From the NCBI GenBank assembly GCA_023935145.1, contig CM043698.1, positions 76,154,501-76,218,500 of the forward strand: a stretch of DNA of 64,000 nt, in the 5' to 3' direction. This DNA comes from Bretschneidera sinensis (Eukaryota > Streptophyta > Magnoliopsida > Brassicales > Akaniaceae). Positions 46,694-58,139 of this stretch are shown piece after piece (positions within the stretch are counted from its first letter, which is position 1; each line of letters opens with the position of its first letter). Both the position numbers and the translations under genes were made by a program. The notes below the pieces were generated by a model that was given only the letters and a program-made list of their open reading frames with translations, made no database searches and was not told where the DNA came from.

Positions 46694-47210
46694 AGTACTA
46701 GATAGCTTCAACATATTGCCTACTGGGTTTAGAGCCTATTATCTTATTTCTAAAGGGAAATTACATAAAACTACCCGAGGTTTGAGGGTCTCTGCACTTA
46801 CTTATTCTTTGAGAAATTACTGAAACCTACTTTGACCGAGTTTGACCAAACAAAACCCCTTAACACCTAACAAAAATGATGAGAACACCAAATTGACCTT
46901 GTATAAATCTCTTTATTCAAAGATTTTCTTTTCTCTTTTACCTTCTTTTCTCTTATTTTTCTCTTCTTATGTTTTTCTCGCAATCACCTCTAAGCTCTCT
47001 CTCTTCTCATTCTGCAAAAAACCTCTATGAATTTTTTCCTTTCTTCTTCTCTTTCCTCTTTTTTTTCTTCTTCTTCTCCATTTCCCTTCTCTTCCCTGCA
47101 ACTCTCTCTTCACATCACTTCACCTCCTCTCGTCTCACCTCATCAGATCTAAACGGATTGATATGTAGATTTGGTCCGGATCTGATATTGGATTTCCTTC
47201 AACAATTGAT
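46694..47210. other. Gene-free stretch with a CT-rich tract
   Basis: 46,915-47,135 is strongly pyrimidine-rich (TTCTT/CTCT), which keeps frames open without making a recognisable protein. It leads directly into the F-box fragment and may include its decayed 5' region. Confidence 0.4.
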
Positions 47211-47218
47211 AGGGAAAG

Positions 47219-47418
47219 CTTAAAGATAATATTGCGAGGCTGCAAGGAGCTTGTGAATTTAGATGTCAATTATTGCAATGGCTTTGAAGCCGATGATAAG
47301 ATTTTGGAGCTTGCTTCCCATATCAAGAAATTTGAGCATAAGGGTTATGGTTTTTGACTATGATAACAATGATCTCCTCTGTGATGACAGTGATGATATT
47401 GAAATTTATGATGGTTAA
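47219..47418 (+). pseudogene. F-box/LRR (SKIP19-like) 3' fragment
   Basis: Reads LKIILRGCKELVNLDVNYCN then GFEADDKILELASHIKKFEH, a leucine-rich-repeat end of plant F-box/LRR proteins, followed after a one-base shift by an acidic tail (DDSDDIEIYDG) and TAA. It lacks the F-box itself. In intact proteins this end recognises substrates of SCF ubiquitin ligases. Confidence 0.5.
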
Positions 47419-47503
47419 CGAAATTAAATTAAATGTTCAAAAGAAATAAGATAAAACTCAAGCTCACACCACATCAATTTTCTCAGACTCTCTTTACAAG
47501 CAC

Positions 47504-49125
47504 TACCAAAAAAAAAAAGTATTACCGATTGACAAAATCCATATGTGAAACCAATATTATCGACAAAAAATTTGTCAGTAATAATGTTTATAAAAAGATT
47601 AATTTTAATTGTTTTTAATAAAAAAAATAAAAAAATAACTCTATCACCAATGGATATTTTTCAGTTGGAGATAAGTCCAAAAGATTTTTAAAAATATAAT
47701 AATTAATTGAATCAACAACATTAGTCCAATCTCAGATTTAAGACAGTATGACAGTAGGCAATCAGCATTATTAGTGCAGGAACTAAACTTAAATTTAAGA
47801 ACAATTAACACGACAAATAGATGACTCTAAGTATCATTTAGAGGAAGTAGCAAAAGATGACCATCAATCAATCAGTAAAATAAAAGTAACATCAACAAGC
47901 ATATACTGATAACAATTTAAAAATAAGTTATTTAATCATTGATATATGGCAGTAGATGCTTAGTAATAAGAAATATGGCCGTAGATGCAGACTCTAATGG
48001 TTTTCTTTTATGGAATATTGGCTACAACCGATTTTACTTCATGTGCAAGCAGTGCAATGTATTTACACATAATATAGAGACCATTGAACCATGAGCAACT
48101 TTGTCAGCCCATTTCCCATAACAAATGACAAGGCAGCAGAGGTAGCAAGTATTTCAAGCATTCATAAGAGAGAAATCATTTCAAACACAATTTGATAGTA
48201 AAGGTACCCCACATACTGGTATTGGCAACAATTGCATAGCAATATTAGCTCAGCAGAATATATAGATTAACTGGATCTAAATATCACTCAGAAAATACAT
48301 TGGATGAAAAAATAACCTAAATCTAAAAACTCAGAGCTTCTAGTTCCCTTGGCGATGATCAGTTCCCAATTTGCGGTGCTTTCTTTGCCTCCCTCTCAAA
48401 CTACAAAATCTTAGACTCCAATTTTCTAAGGATTTCTTGGAAAAATGAAGGCTAAGACCCCATAGATGAGAGCCCCCTCTCTTGGTTCTCCAGACCTACA
48501 AAATGAAAAAGAGGTGTTAGAATTTATAAGCAAAATCATCCGAGAAAGGACAAAACAAAGAGAGAATTTAAAAGCAGCGAAGCTCGAAATCATCGTTGGC
48601 ACAGAGAAATTGTGAGTATCTCACTAATAGAATGTTGAGTTTGCAAAATGGATGAGGATGACGCACAATAAATGTTCTAGAGATCTCTAGGCTTATATGG
48701 GGTTTCATGTAAGGGAGGGAATAAGATTAAGTTTTTGTGGAGGCTGACGTGAAAGAGATTAGAGATGGAGGAAGATGGAGGTGTTAGGCTTGGGGTTAAA
48801 CTACTGCAAAGAGGAGATTGAGAGTGTTTTAGGGTTTGATTTGATAGAGATAAGGAGGTTTATACATGGGTAGAAAATGGGTGAGGGTTTAGGCTTTAGA
48901 TTCGTGTAAATGGTAAGACAGACAAGTTATCATTGAGGGGCACAATTCCATCGGTGATAATTCTTTTATTTGTAAAATTATCACCAAGAGTTATATTTGC
49001 CTTTGATGATAAGTATTTTTTAAAGTAAATACAAAATTAATTTAAAAATCGTATTTAATATTTTTTATTTGTAAATATAGACATTATTTTCGTTAGTGAT
49101 AATTTCTTTTCTTTAAAAAAACAAT
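47504..49125. mobile_element. Possible CACTA-like non-autonomous element
   Basis: The sequence begins CACTACCAAAAAAA, like a CACTA terminus, and both ends carry related motifs (GTCAGTAATAATG and CGTTAGTGATAATT; repeated TATCACCAA/TATCATTGA pieces near 47,640 and 48,930-49,110). The far terminal repeat could not be placed and no transposase is present, so the right limit is approximate. The middle (48,340-48,900) has no recognised gene. Confidence 0.3.
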
Positions 49126-49721
49126 TGCATAATTATCTCGGATTTAATTAAAATTTAAAAATGTTAAAAAAAAGATATCATTCATAGAATATTTGGTTGA
49201 TGATACTATTTAACCTCATTATCTAGAGATACGTATCCCCTTGGTAATAGTTTGTCGTAGAAAATCAATGTCACCCATAGACATGTATATAGTTTATGGC
49301 AGGTTTTTTTCGCAAGGAAGAGAAACACAAAAAGAGAGAGAGAGAGAGAGATTGAAAATGGAGAAACTCTGCATCTTCGTAGCAGCAATTTCTCTGCCTC
49401 TCATTCTCCACAGAAAGTCGTGTTTTAGTCCTACTTGATGATTTGTCCCTCAGATCGTCACACTCCATTTTCTTTGACTCCCTTAAATCGCGCGACTTTA
49501 TCTTGACTTCAAGCTCTCTCCATCGGTACGGCCAATACCTTTACGATAGATTGATCCGCTCTTCTTCCTCACACCAACTCCTCTTCCCTCTCATACTTCT
49601 CACATGCTCTCCTCTTCCCTTTCCATGTTTCTCCCTCTGCAAATCACACAAATGCGCTCATCAGTTAGTTGTATGTGGATAATCTTATAATTTCATGTAA
49701 CAACTTAACCCCAATTTTTTC
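49126..49721. other. Stretch with a (GA)n tract and a weak short frame
   Basis: A (GA)n tract at 49,332-49,351 precedes an ATG at 49,358 that opens 26 codons beginning [17 protein letters not shown], resembling a signal peptide, then stops at 49,436. Nothing recognisable follows. It could be the 5' end of a lost secreted-protein gene, but evidence is thin. Confidence 0.3.
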
Positions 49722-50372
49722 CTTCAAGAAGGAGATAATGAAACAATTTGAAATGACAGACTTGGGATTGATGAATTATTTTTTTGGGAATGGAAGTGCA
49801 TCAATCATCTGATAACATTTTCTCATCTAAAAAGAAGTATGCAATAAGTCTATTGAAGAAATTCAAGATGCTAAATTGCTCTCCAGTCTTTACTCCATTG
49901 ATGCCTAATGAGAAGTTGGTGAGAGAAGATGGAGCTAATAAGGTCGATGAGAAAGAGTTTAGAAGATTGATTGACAGTCTCCTATACCTTACCACAACTA
50001 GATCAGATCTTATGTATGCGGTCCGCATGATATCTAGGTTTATGCAGTCACCTATGAAATTGCATTTTTTTTGTTGCTAAAAGAGTGCCCAGATATGTCA
50101 AGGCCACTGTTGACTATGATATTTGGTATAAGCCAGTTATTGAGTCTAAAATGATGGGCTTATTAGATGGTGACTGGCAGGATCGTTGGATGGTATGAAA
50201 AACATTTCAGATTATGTATTTTTTCTGAGCAGGGGAACGTTTTCTTGGCTTTCTCATAAGCAAGAAACAGTTGCACAATCAACTGCAGAAGTTAAGTACA
50301 TTACGACGTGTGTATATGTAAATAAAACTATTTGGTTGAGAAATTTTACAAATCTGATTAGATTTGTCTAAG
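49722..50372 (+). pseudogene. Ty1/copia RT-RNase H fragment
   Basis: Plus strand: MKQFEMTDLGLMNYFFG, one shift, EVHQSSDNIFSSKKKYA, LLKKFKMLNCSPVFTPL, RRLIDSLLYLTTTRSDLMYA, then FLGFLISKK/STAEVKYI remnants of RNase H, with shifts and stops after 50,080. It is an isolated, decayed fragment of a fourth copia family; no LTR is evident. Confidence 0.75.
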
Positions 50373-50482
50373 TTTAGCCATCATTCTTGACAAAATTTGA
50401 TTTTATTTATACTTGGAAATCTGTTTTGAGATTTGTTTTTTAACTTTGACAAAGAGATTCACATTTCAACCATTTTAACCAT

Positions 50483-50740
50483 ACAATTAATAATATTAAA
50501 AATAATAATTTATTATTATTATTAATACTAGTAACAGTAATATTATTAGTATTAATAATAATGATAATAAATTCATTAATAATAATAATAATTAATTCAT
50601 TATTAATGTTAAGATTATTTAAGTATTATATTATTATTAATAATATAAATTTTAATTATATTATTAATATTATTATAAAAATAGGTATTATTAATATTAT
50701 TACTATTCATTTATATATAAAATATAAAAGAAAAATACTG
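50483..50740. repeat. TAA/TTA low-complexity tract
   Basis: Almost pure A/T with repeating AATAAT and ATTATT units in both orientations. A 78-codon open frame here is compositional. Confidence 0.85.
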
Positions 50741-50967
50741 GAAAATATGGAGGATAAAATGTCCCAAATAAATAATTCCATCTTAATTACCAACTAAACA
50801 TGAAATTTAAAACTAAGATGTGATTAACTTAGTCAAATCTCACCAATCCTCAATCCTTTGCCATGCATACTTCATATTTTCATTTGTAATATAATACTCT
50901 GCTACTTTAGAACGGTTATATCCACAACTATATGTATCAAACAAAGCCAAGTGTGCTTTGTAGTTAT

Positions 50968-51050
50968 GTGATTTTGCTAAAACTCTAGAGGGTTGTGATT
51001 TTGTTAAACCAGGTGATATGTTGCGTGGCAGTCGTTAGAAATTGAATCTT
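50968..51050 (+). pseudogene. Tiny UGT91-like fragment
   Basis: Reads FAKTLEGCDFV, then a shifted continuation, matching the motif near the end of the UGT relic at 45,290-45,325 over about 36 bases. It suggests a second copy of that gene fragment once lay here. Very short, so tentative. Confidence 0.3.
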
Positions 51051-51798
51051 GCCCTCTTCCTATAATAAATAGCCTCATTACTCACGTTTTTTTTTAGAGA
51101 GCCTCATTACTCACTCACTTATTATATATACTATTATATAGTATTCACAGTTCACAATTCACAATCTTCACTTTTTATCTTGCTTCAAATATTGAGAGAT
51201 AAATATATTAGACAAGACATAAGTTTCAAGATGTTAGAACGTAAACTTTTTAAAACGTTAAGACGTTTTAAAATAATAATAAATAATACAAATAAATTAA
51301 TTCTCAACAAACTTCAATATTTTTATTAAATCTTTAAAACATATAATTATAATTATAATTTTATAAATATTAATATATATTTTATATTATTTTAACTTAT
51401 AAATTATTAATTAAATAATTTATAGTTATTATTAACTCGGGTAAGATTATTTATTTCCAAATTACCACTATGTATACAATCAATACATATCATTACCACA
51501 TTACCAATCCCTTTTTACTGTGTACATCAATTAATTTTGTCAAATTAAAAATTGATAAAATGATATAATAATACTTAATCTATAAAACTTGTCCTACAGT
51601 CCTACAAAAGACTTAATTTACCAAACCCTCTGCCCGTCTCCTCAGTCAAAGACTCAAAAGAGAGAATAAACTTTTCACTTTCTAGAACCTTCCAATGTTT
51701 TGCATTTTTGCTTCAGTAATGGCAGTTCTTCGAGTTCAAGGTTTCAAGCACAATCTAAGAGGAGAGAAAGTATAGAAGAGAGACTTTCAGAGCTAAGT
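51051..51798. other. AT-rich stretch, nothing recognised
   Basis: No coding, RNA or element signature. It ends where the gypsy LTR begins at 51,799. Confidence 0.55.
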
Positions 51799-52183
51799 TG
51801 ACGCCGGGCAGAATAGTGATTATTCTGCAGGCTAGTCGAACAGATAGTTCACAGGAAGTAACACCAGAAAAAACCCTAAACAATACAGAGAAACAGCTCT
51901 GATGTTTTATTTAAAATTATGCAAATACAATAATAATGATAATCTGTCTTTTCCGTATGTGGCCTCATTTTATAAGGTCAAAGGAAAAAAAGGAAAAAAA
52001 TCCCCAAAAACATAATCCTGGGGAAAACTAAGGAAATTACTAAAATTAAGCGATTGTATTAAGGCAGAATCAACGGCAGTCAATTCTGACATGAATACAA
52101 AAGAAAATTGCAAATGGAAAGTTTCCTAAACTGGAAACTGCAAATTTGAAGGCCTAAAATAGAATCAACGGCAGTCAACCGTT
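51799..52183 (-). repeat. LTR of gypsy element 1, left copy
   Basis: Starts TGACGCCGGGCAG. It contains a minus-strand TTATAAAATGAGG TATA box near 51,970, and the repeated CAACGGCAGTCAA motif twice. The inner limit is set only by the end of the coding frame at 52,184. Confidence 0.6.
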
Positions 52184-53320
52184 CTAGGTAGTCCAGCGGC
52201 CATTTTGGCGCTGATCTGCCAACTCAAAGTATCTCAGTGCCAACAACGTGATATCTGACAACTCAGCATCATCTGACTCGGATCCTCCTGCATCAGTCAC
52301 CTCGGGTTGGAAAGAACTCGTCCTCGAGTTCACAATAGCTTCATCAGAATCCACAAAACAAAGACTCAGGTGTTTCACATTAAAGATATCAGGCGGCAAC
52401 CCAGGAGGAAGATCCTCTGGCATCAGGTCAAAAAACTCTGCCAGCAGCTGCTGCACCTCTGCTGGTAAATATGGATTCATGTCTGTTGCACTATTCCCAT
52501 AAGGCAGCAGAGCATGGACCACGTCTCCAGGCTCAATCTCGGCTAAAAACTTGGATATCGAAAGCAGATTAGTAGTATTGGCTACCGGGGTAGGAGTGGT
52601 TCCTTCCCGATGAGGTGCCAACACAATCTTCTTCCCTCTGATGCTAAGGGAATACGTATTTTTTCGCCCATCATGAATAACACTGTGATCATATTGCCAA
52701 GGTCTGCCTAACAATACATGACAAGCATCCATAGACACAATATCACACCAAGCATTATCAAAATATTTCCTACCAATCGAAAAAGATACTAGGCATCGCC
52801 TATCTACTGTTACCTCACTGCCTTTATTCAACCACGACAATTTATACGGCTTGGGATGACGATCTGTCTTCAACTGCAATTTCTGGAAAACCTCTTTAGA
52901 CACTACGTTCTCGCAACTACCACTGTTAATGATCATTTTGCAGACTTTATCTGCAACTGTGCAGGTCGTGTGGAAAATATTTGTCCTCAACCAATCGTCC
53001 TCTGTATCGCCCTTGGGGGTCAGTAAACTCTTACAAACAACCAAGGTCTCATGGCCATCTCCATACAACACATCTCCATCTTCATCATCATCATACACAG
53101 GCTCTCCAATCTCCTCAGTTTCATCTACCATGTCATCCTCAATTAGGAGATTTTTGCCCTTCTGACTAGCAGGCTTCTTGCACTCAGTCGATTTATGTCC
53201 TTGTTCACCACATCTGAAACATCTAATATTTGAGCTAGGGTTACCTTGGGGTGGCTGCTGGGCAAGACGAAATTCTTGAGGGTGAACTGGCCGACTACTT
53301 TGATCACTGCTTCGGTTCAT
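52184..53320 (-). CDS. Gypsy gag-protease fused in frame to the polyprotein tail
   Basis: 378 open codons: a CCHC knuckle (CFRCGEQGHKSTEC, residues about 34-47), an acidic linker, an aspartic-protease domain (residues about 125-230, with LLGRPWQYD at its end), the start of the RT region (LAEFFDLMPEDLPPGLPPD), then an abrupt change to NSRTSSFQPEVTDAGGSE and the last residues of such polyproteins. RT, RNase H and integrase are removed without breaking the frame. The protease catalytic Asp is Asn (INSGSCEN instead of the usual DSGSCEN), so cleavage would fail. Confidence 0.8.
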   Translation of the reverse strand: MNRSSDQSSRPVHPQEFRLAQQPPQGNPSSNIRCFRCGEQGHKSTECKKPASQKGKNLLIEDDMVDETEEIGEPVYDDDEDGDVLYGDGHETLVVCKSLLTPKGDTEDDWLRTNIFHTTCTVADKVCKMIINSGSCENVVSKEVFQKLQLKTDRHPKPYKLSWLNKGSEVTVDRRCLVSFSIGRKYFDNAWCDIVSMDACHVLLGRPWQYDHSVIHDGRKNTYSLSIRGKKIVLAPHREGTTPTPVANTTNLLSISKFLAEIEPGDVVHALLPYGNSATDMNPYLPAEVQQLLAEFFDLMPEDLPPGLPPDIFNVKHLSLCFVDSDEAIVNSRTSSFQPEVTDAGGSESDDAELSDITLLALRYFELADQRQNGRWTT

Positions 53321-53335
53321 TGACCTCCTATTCTG

Positions 53336-54094
53336 CTATTTTTCCACCGCAAGTGCATGCTGGTATGCTTCAGAAATGGTCCACAGCAAGTGAAGGCTGA
53401 GGACATCCTGCAGAGGCTGCCGTAATCCCCCCAAATACCGTTCCATCATCTGCTCCTCTGTCTCGGATAAATCATTATGGGCTATCAATTGATAGAACTC
53501 CTCCATGTAATCATCCATCGATCTCGTGCCATGCCTCAACGAATGAAGTCACTGAAACAAGGTTTGAGTGTAGCCGAAAGGAAGGAAGTGACCCTTCATC
53601 TTCTTCTTCATCTTCTCCCAATCTGTGATCTTAGCCTTGCCTTGTCGGTCAGTTGAGCTCTTCAACTGCTCCCACCACGCAGATGCTCTACCTTTGAGTT
53701 TGATGGCGACCAGTTTCACTTTGACACGATCTAAGACTTCCTTATACTCGAAAATACGCTCCACTTCATTCAAACTATCGATGAATGCTTCGGCCTGTAA
53801 TGTATCAGAAAACTTGGGCAGATCCACTCCGAATCCGAGGTCTCCATAACGATCCTCCCGACAATGGGGCTCCCTGAATCGACTAGGACTGTGATATGGG
53901 TTTTCGAAACTGGAATCGGAATAGTGATCTTCCGTCTCACGATCACCGAAATTCCGCGCCCCTAGACGCTGGGTTAACTCTGCAACTTGCCACTGTAAAT
54001 CCTTAATCATCGCATCCTGAACGTTACGATCACGACGTGAGGCTTCCTCGTTCGGAATCTGCCCACGATGACCACGACCACGACCACCAGCCAT
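53336..54094 (-). pseudogene. Gypsy gag (element 1)
   Basis: The likely start is MAGGRGRGHRGQIPNEEAS at 54,094, 37 bp inside the primer site. The capsid domain includes FGVDLPKFSDTLQAEAF, ASAWWEQLK and MKKKMKGHFLPFGY. Stops occur at 53,546-53,548 (TGA) and 53,333-53,335 (TAG); otherwise the frame is continuous with the knuckle-protease segment. An apparent open extension upstream of 54,094 lies in the primer site and LTR and is not coding. Confidence 0.8.
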
Positions 54095-54130
54095 GGAACT
54101 GATGAAATCTTGCCCTAGGAAAACACTGAA

Positions 54131-54142
54131 GCTCTGATACCA
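54131..54142 (-). promoter_or_regulatory. Primer binding site, tRNA-iMet (gypsy element 1)
   Basis: Minus strand TGGTATCAGAGC starts two bases from the LTR, complementary to initiator-Met tRNA. Confidence 0.9.
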
Positions 54143-54144
54143 AC

Positions 54145-54648
54145 TAACACCGGACAGAATAGCGATTATTCTGCAGGCTAGTCGAACAGATAGTTCACAG
54201 GGAGTAACACTAGAAAAGACCCTAAACAATACAGAGAACAAACTCTGATGTTTTATTTAAAATTATGCAAATACAATAATAATGATAATCTGTCTTTTCC
54301 ATATGTGGCCTCCTTATTTATAAGGTCAAAGCAAAAAAAAAAAAGAAAAGATCCTCGAAAACATAATCCTGGGGAAAACTAAGGAAATTACTAAAATTAA
54401 GCGATTGTTTTCAGGCAGAATCAACGGCAGTCAATTCTAACTTGAATACAAAAAGAAATTACAAATGGAAAGTTTCCTAAAACTGGAAACTGCAAATTTG
54501 AAGGCCTAAAACAGAATCAACGGCAGTCAACCGTTCTAGTTAGTCCAGCTACCATTTTTGCGCTGATCTGCCAACTCAAGGTATCTCAGTGCCAACAACA
54601 TGTTATCTGACAACTCAACATCATCTGATTCGGATCCTCCTGCACCAT
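54145..54648 (-). repeat. Second LTR of gypsy element 1 plus coding-end remnant
   Basis: Aligns with 51,799-52,290. It starts TAACACCGGACAG (first G lost). From about 54,540 it matches the last 110 bp of the coding frame, then alignment stops at 54,648 within CTGCACC. Confidence 0.75.
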
Positions 54649-55819
54649 AAGTGCAGTTGAAAGTTTTAGAGGTCAGAGGTCGTAGGTGGTGCAGATCTTC
54701 GTTAACTTCCTATGGCAGAGCAGGTGGATATCTGTGTTGAGTTTCTCAGGTTTTACTCGCATGGAGTCAGCGATCACCGCGGTGGGGTGACAAATCATGG
54801 GTCCACCGGATAAGGAAGATTGGAGGACCCTTTTAGCGGTTATTCTTTTTGGGATTTTCATCTGTTTTTCGGTGGTTTATTGGAGTGGGTTACCCAATCT
54901 ACTTAGATATGTGTATTATGAATTTGGTAGTGTAGTCTGAGTCGGTCGATGGTGTTTTTGGGCGATGGTGGCCATTTCCTTTCCTTATATTTCCAATTCT
55001 TTTTTAAAAGAATTTTAAAAAATATTTAATGGGGCGTAAGCCCGATCATTGGAGCGTAAAATGTGTAAACTTTGGGCGTGGGCGTACTCCCTCGAGCAAA
55101 AGTTGTATGCCCTACAGAAAAAACACACCTAAATTTAAAAGCCTTCGGGTGTTTTTCACCTGCTTCACCTCTGGGCACACCTTCATAACACTGCTTCAAG
55201 TAAAAGTACAAAGAAGGTATCTCTGCCTTTATGTTTATAGGAGTCAAGCAAACTTTTTGTAAGACTGCTTTGAATAACATTAAAAGAAACAAAAAGTGAA
55301 ACATTGAATCTTTTATATAGTGAGTAAGAAGGCTATTTATTATAGGAAAAGGCTTATCTCCAATTACAATTTTTTTTTAATCAGGTCTAAAACCAATGTT
55401 TTAGATCATTTCAAATCTTCATTAATAATTTTAAGGAATTTTATTTATAAATTTAGTATAGATATAAGACTTAAATATAATATTATCAGTAAATTTCTTT
55501 AAATTTATCAAAAAAGTTTCGAGTAGATCTAAAACAAATGTTTTAGATTCGGTCTAGTTAAAAAATCTTCCTTCAGTAGAGTCTCTCTTCAATTTCGAGA
55601 TGACAGCCATGTAATATACACGTTTTCGATGGTTGAGATTTTATATTATATTGAAAGATATTTTAAAGCCATCAAATTAATAACTGAGCTTTTCCTTTTT
55701 AACATCTCTTCATCCCAAATTAAAGCCCAAACTCAAAATTTCCTTTTTCTCAAATCATACTTCATAAAAAATTTCCTTTTAATAGGAGTAGATTGATAGG
55801 AGGATGATTAAGAGGAACC
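54649..55819. other. Stretch without a recognised gene
   Basis: 54,660-54,960 is moderately GC-rich but no protein was recognised in any frame. 55,028-55,200 contains GGGGCGTAAGCCC and GGGCGTGGGCGTAC motifs resembling the GC-rich ends of the element at 14,697-15,804, perhaps a relic of that family. The remainder is AT-rich. Confidence 0.45.
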
Positions 55820-56066
55820 TCATTATTATGAGCAAGTGAGAAGCTCTTAATTTTTTTTTTGGAATGAAATGCTTGAAAATTTTCTTATTGAATGATTGAT
55901 CTTAGTTCAGGGTATTTATATCCCTGTTCCAAACCAATACAAGTAGTTAAGGCAATTACAACAGTTTATTGATTAATAAAAATCTACCAACTTCCTTCAT
56001 TTATAGTTGAACTAATCCTCTCTTTACTTTCACTCTATTACATTCTTCTATTGAGCTTACGGTAGC

Positions 56067-56354
56067 TTATAGTTCATAGTTACTGGTCCACACATGCTTC
56101 TTTCTGTCTTGAACACTTTTTTTATAACTTGGAGTTGTTATTATGTCAATTTCCTTTGCCTCTTCTACTAGCTCTGCCTTGTCTTCTTCAAGATCCTCTA
56201 GGTTTTGCAGTTGTTTTGCTAACCTTAACCTTTCCCGGTTCAACCGAATGTTGACTTGTTCCCGAGTTGTATCATTCCCATCCCCATCAAAATGAACCTT
56301 GCACTCAAGGTTCAGGTTAGGGTAGGATTTAATGAATTCATGAAAATTCTCCAA
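56067..56354 (-). pseudogene. Gypsy polyprotein C-terminal tail (element 2)
   Basis: ENFHEFIKSYPNLNLECKVH followed by FDGDGNDT, the region after integrase in many plant gypsy polyproteins (WEDWxxF...YPxLxLEDKV), then a Glu/Lys-rich coiled region and stop. Confidence 0.65.
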
Positions 56355-56620
56355 GGAAGTATTTTCAGGTAATAGACCTTCCCATTAAACCAACACTTAC
56401 AGAATTACCTGGCCCTTTAGTATGATATGTCTCTTTCCCACCACTACTAAAAGTAGTATAACAAGTTGATTATTAAAACTTACTGGTAGTAAGGTAATAG
56501 TACTACTAGCTGGATTAGGACTTGTAAAAGGCTTGAGAAATGACACATGAAAAAGGAATGAATCTGACTTCCCTCAGGCAACTGTAACTTATAGGCAACT
56601 TTTCTAATTTTATGTAGAAT

Positions 56621-57460
56621 CTAAAAGGGACCAAAGAACCTTTTATTCAGTTTTTTATTAGCACTGAAAGCTATATTAGTCCGTCTGTAAGGTTGTAGCT
56701 TTACAAAGACCCAATCACCTTCATTAAAATTCACCTCTTGTCTATAATTGTCTACTTGAGTTTTCATTATAGATTGAGCTTGGAAGAGGTTGGTTTTTAG
56801 TTGTTGCAATAACTCAGTTCTAGTGAGTAAGTTGTGCTTCAATGCTTCCAGATTAGAAGAATCTTTTAGATATTTCGGAATAGTAGGAGGGATTCTACCA
56901 TAGACAGCCTCTAATGGGGTCATGCCAACAATTGAATGATAACTGGTGTTGTACCAGAGTTCAGCCCCAGGTAAAAAACTTAACAATAATTTAGGTTGTC
57001 CATTCACAAAAGCTCTGAGATATTGTTCCAAGCACCTGTTAAGGACCTTAGACTGTCCATCAAATTGTTGATGATATAAAGAGCTCATTTGAGGTTTTGT
57101 GCCACTAAGTAGAAGTAGCTGCTTCCAGAATTTGCTCAAAATGCGGAATCTCTATTAGATATTATAGATCTGGGAAAACCATGGAGCATGATAACTATTT
57201 CAGTGAATAGTTGTGCCACAATTACTATAGTGAAGGCAGTAGGCAATTCTCTAAAGTGAGCAACCTTGGTTAGTCTGTCTATGACTACCATAATAACAGT
57301 GCATCCCTTGGATAGTGGAAACCAAATGATGAAGTCCATTGAAACATCCTCCCAGACTTGATCTGGAATAGGATGTGGTTGTAATAATCCTGCAGCCTTT
57401 GTAGTATGATACTTTATGAATTGACCAATAAGGCAACTCTTCACAAAGTTTTGGACATCC
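56621..57460 (-). pseudogene. Gypsy integrase (element 2)
   Basis: Two pieces meeting near 57,137. The N-terminal part has KAAGLLQPHPIPDQVWEDVS, MDFI (first acidic residue) and VVIDRLTKVAHF, then SNRDSAF (second). The C-terminal part has SSLYHQQFDGQSKVLNRCLE (the Glu that usually follows the QTDGQ motif is in NRCLEQYLR), AELWYNTSYHSI and an EGDWVFVKLQPYR strand. A stop and shift separate them. Confidence 0.8.
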
Positions 57461-58139
57461 TTTTCATTTTAGGCCATGAAAAATTGGATGGCAACCTCAA
57501 ATATGTCCTCAGCACACCAGAATGCCCTCTAATGGGAGAAGAATGAAATTCTGTAATGAGTCTGTTCCTTAACTCAGTTTTATTGACTCATTTAATGCCA
57601 CTAACTCTGGATTAGTACCATTCCATGATTTCAGTTGTGCAATAAAATCAACGGTAGGGATTGAAACAACTATTAACACTCCATCGCTGATCTTATTAAC
57701 TGCATCAGATGTCACAAAATGTTTTTATAGAATTCTAGATAAGACATCAGCCATTTCATTATTCGTACCATACCAAAATAAAATAGTATAATTAAAACCA
57801 AGTAACTTGCATAAGTAATGATGCCGTTCAGAGGTTTGAATTACCTGGTTCATAAGGTTTTTCAAACTTCTGTGATCTGTTCTGATGACAAACTTCCTTA
57901 CCAAGCGGTTGTCTCCATTTAAAGACTGCTTGGGTTATTGCATATAATTCTTTGACATATGTGGAAGATGATCTCATTCTTCACCCAATTTTTTTTTGTA
58001 AAGAATGTTAAGGGATGTACTTCTTAACAAATTTCTTGTAGTATCCAGTAAGGTCTAGAAAACCTCTAAGTTGTTTGAGATTGGTTGGAACTGGTCACTC
58101 AAGCATTATCTGAATCTTTTTCTGATTAGGCTGTATTCC

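Larger units (their letters stand above)
51799..54648 (-). mobile_element. Ty3/gypsy element 1: internal-deletion derivative with tandem LTR
   Basis: Minus orientation. An LTR at the left (51,799-about 52,180), a tail-protease-gag body (52,184-54,094), an initiator-Met primer site (54,131-54,142), a second LTR (54,145-about 54,535), then 110 bp (to 54,648) that again match the tail of the same polyprotein. So the direct repeat of about 500 bp is LTR plus adjacent coding end, the structure left by recombination between tandem elements. RT, RNase H and integrase are absent. The two LTR copies differ by several percent. Confidence 0.8.

Noticed and set aside
46842..47223. Two overlapping frames rich in Phe, Ser and Leu
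   Set aside because: Again a TTCTT-type pyrimidine tract; the meaningful sequence nearby is the F-box/LRR relic in another frame.
49358..49438. Another secreted small peptide gene with signal peptide [13 protein letters not shown]
   Set aside because: The frame stops after 26 codons, has only two cysteines, and no acceptor plus cysteine-rich exon was found downstream before the copia fragment.
54673..54861. 62-codon minus-strand frame as a gene
   Set aside because: No recognisable motif, no upstream signals, and the opposite strand is equally unremarkable.
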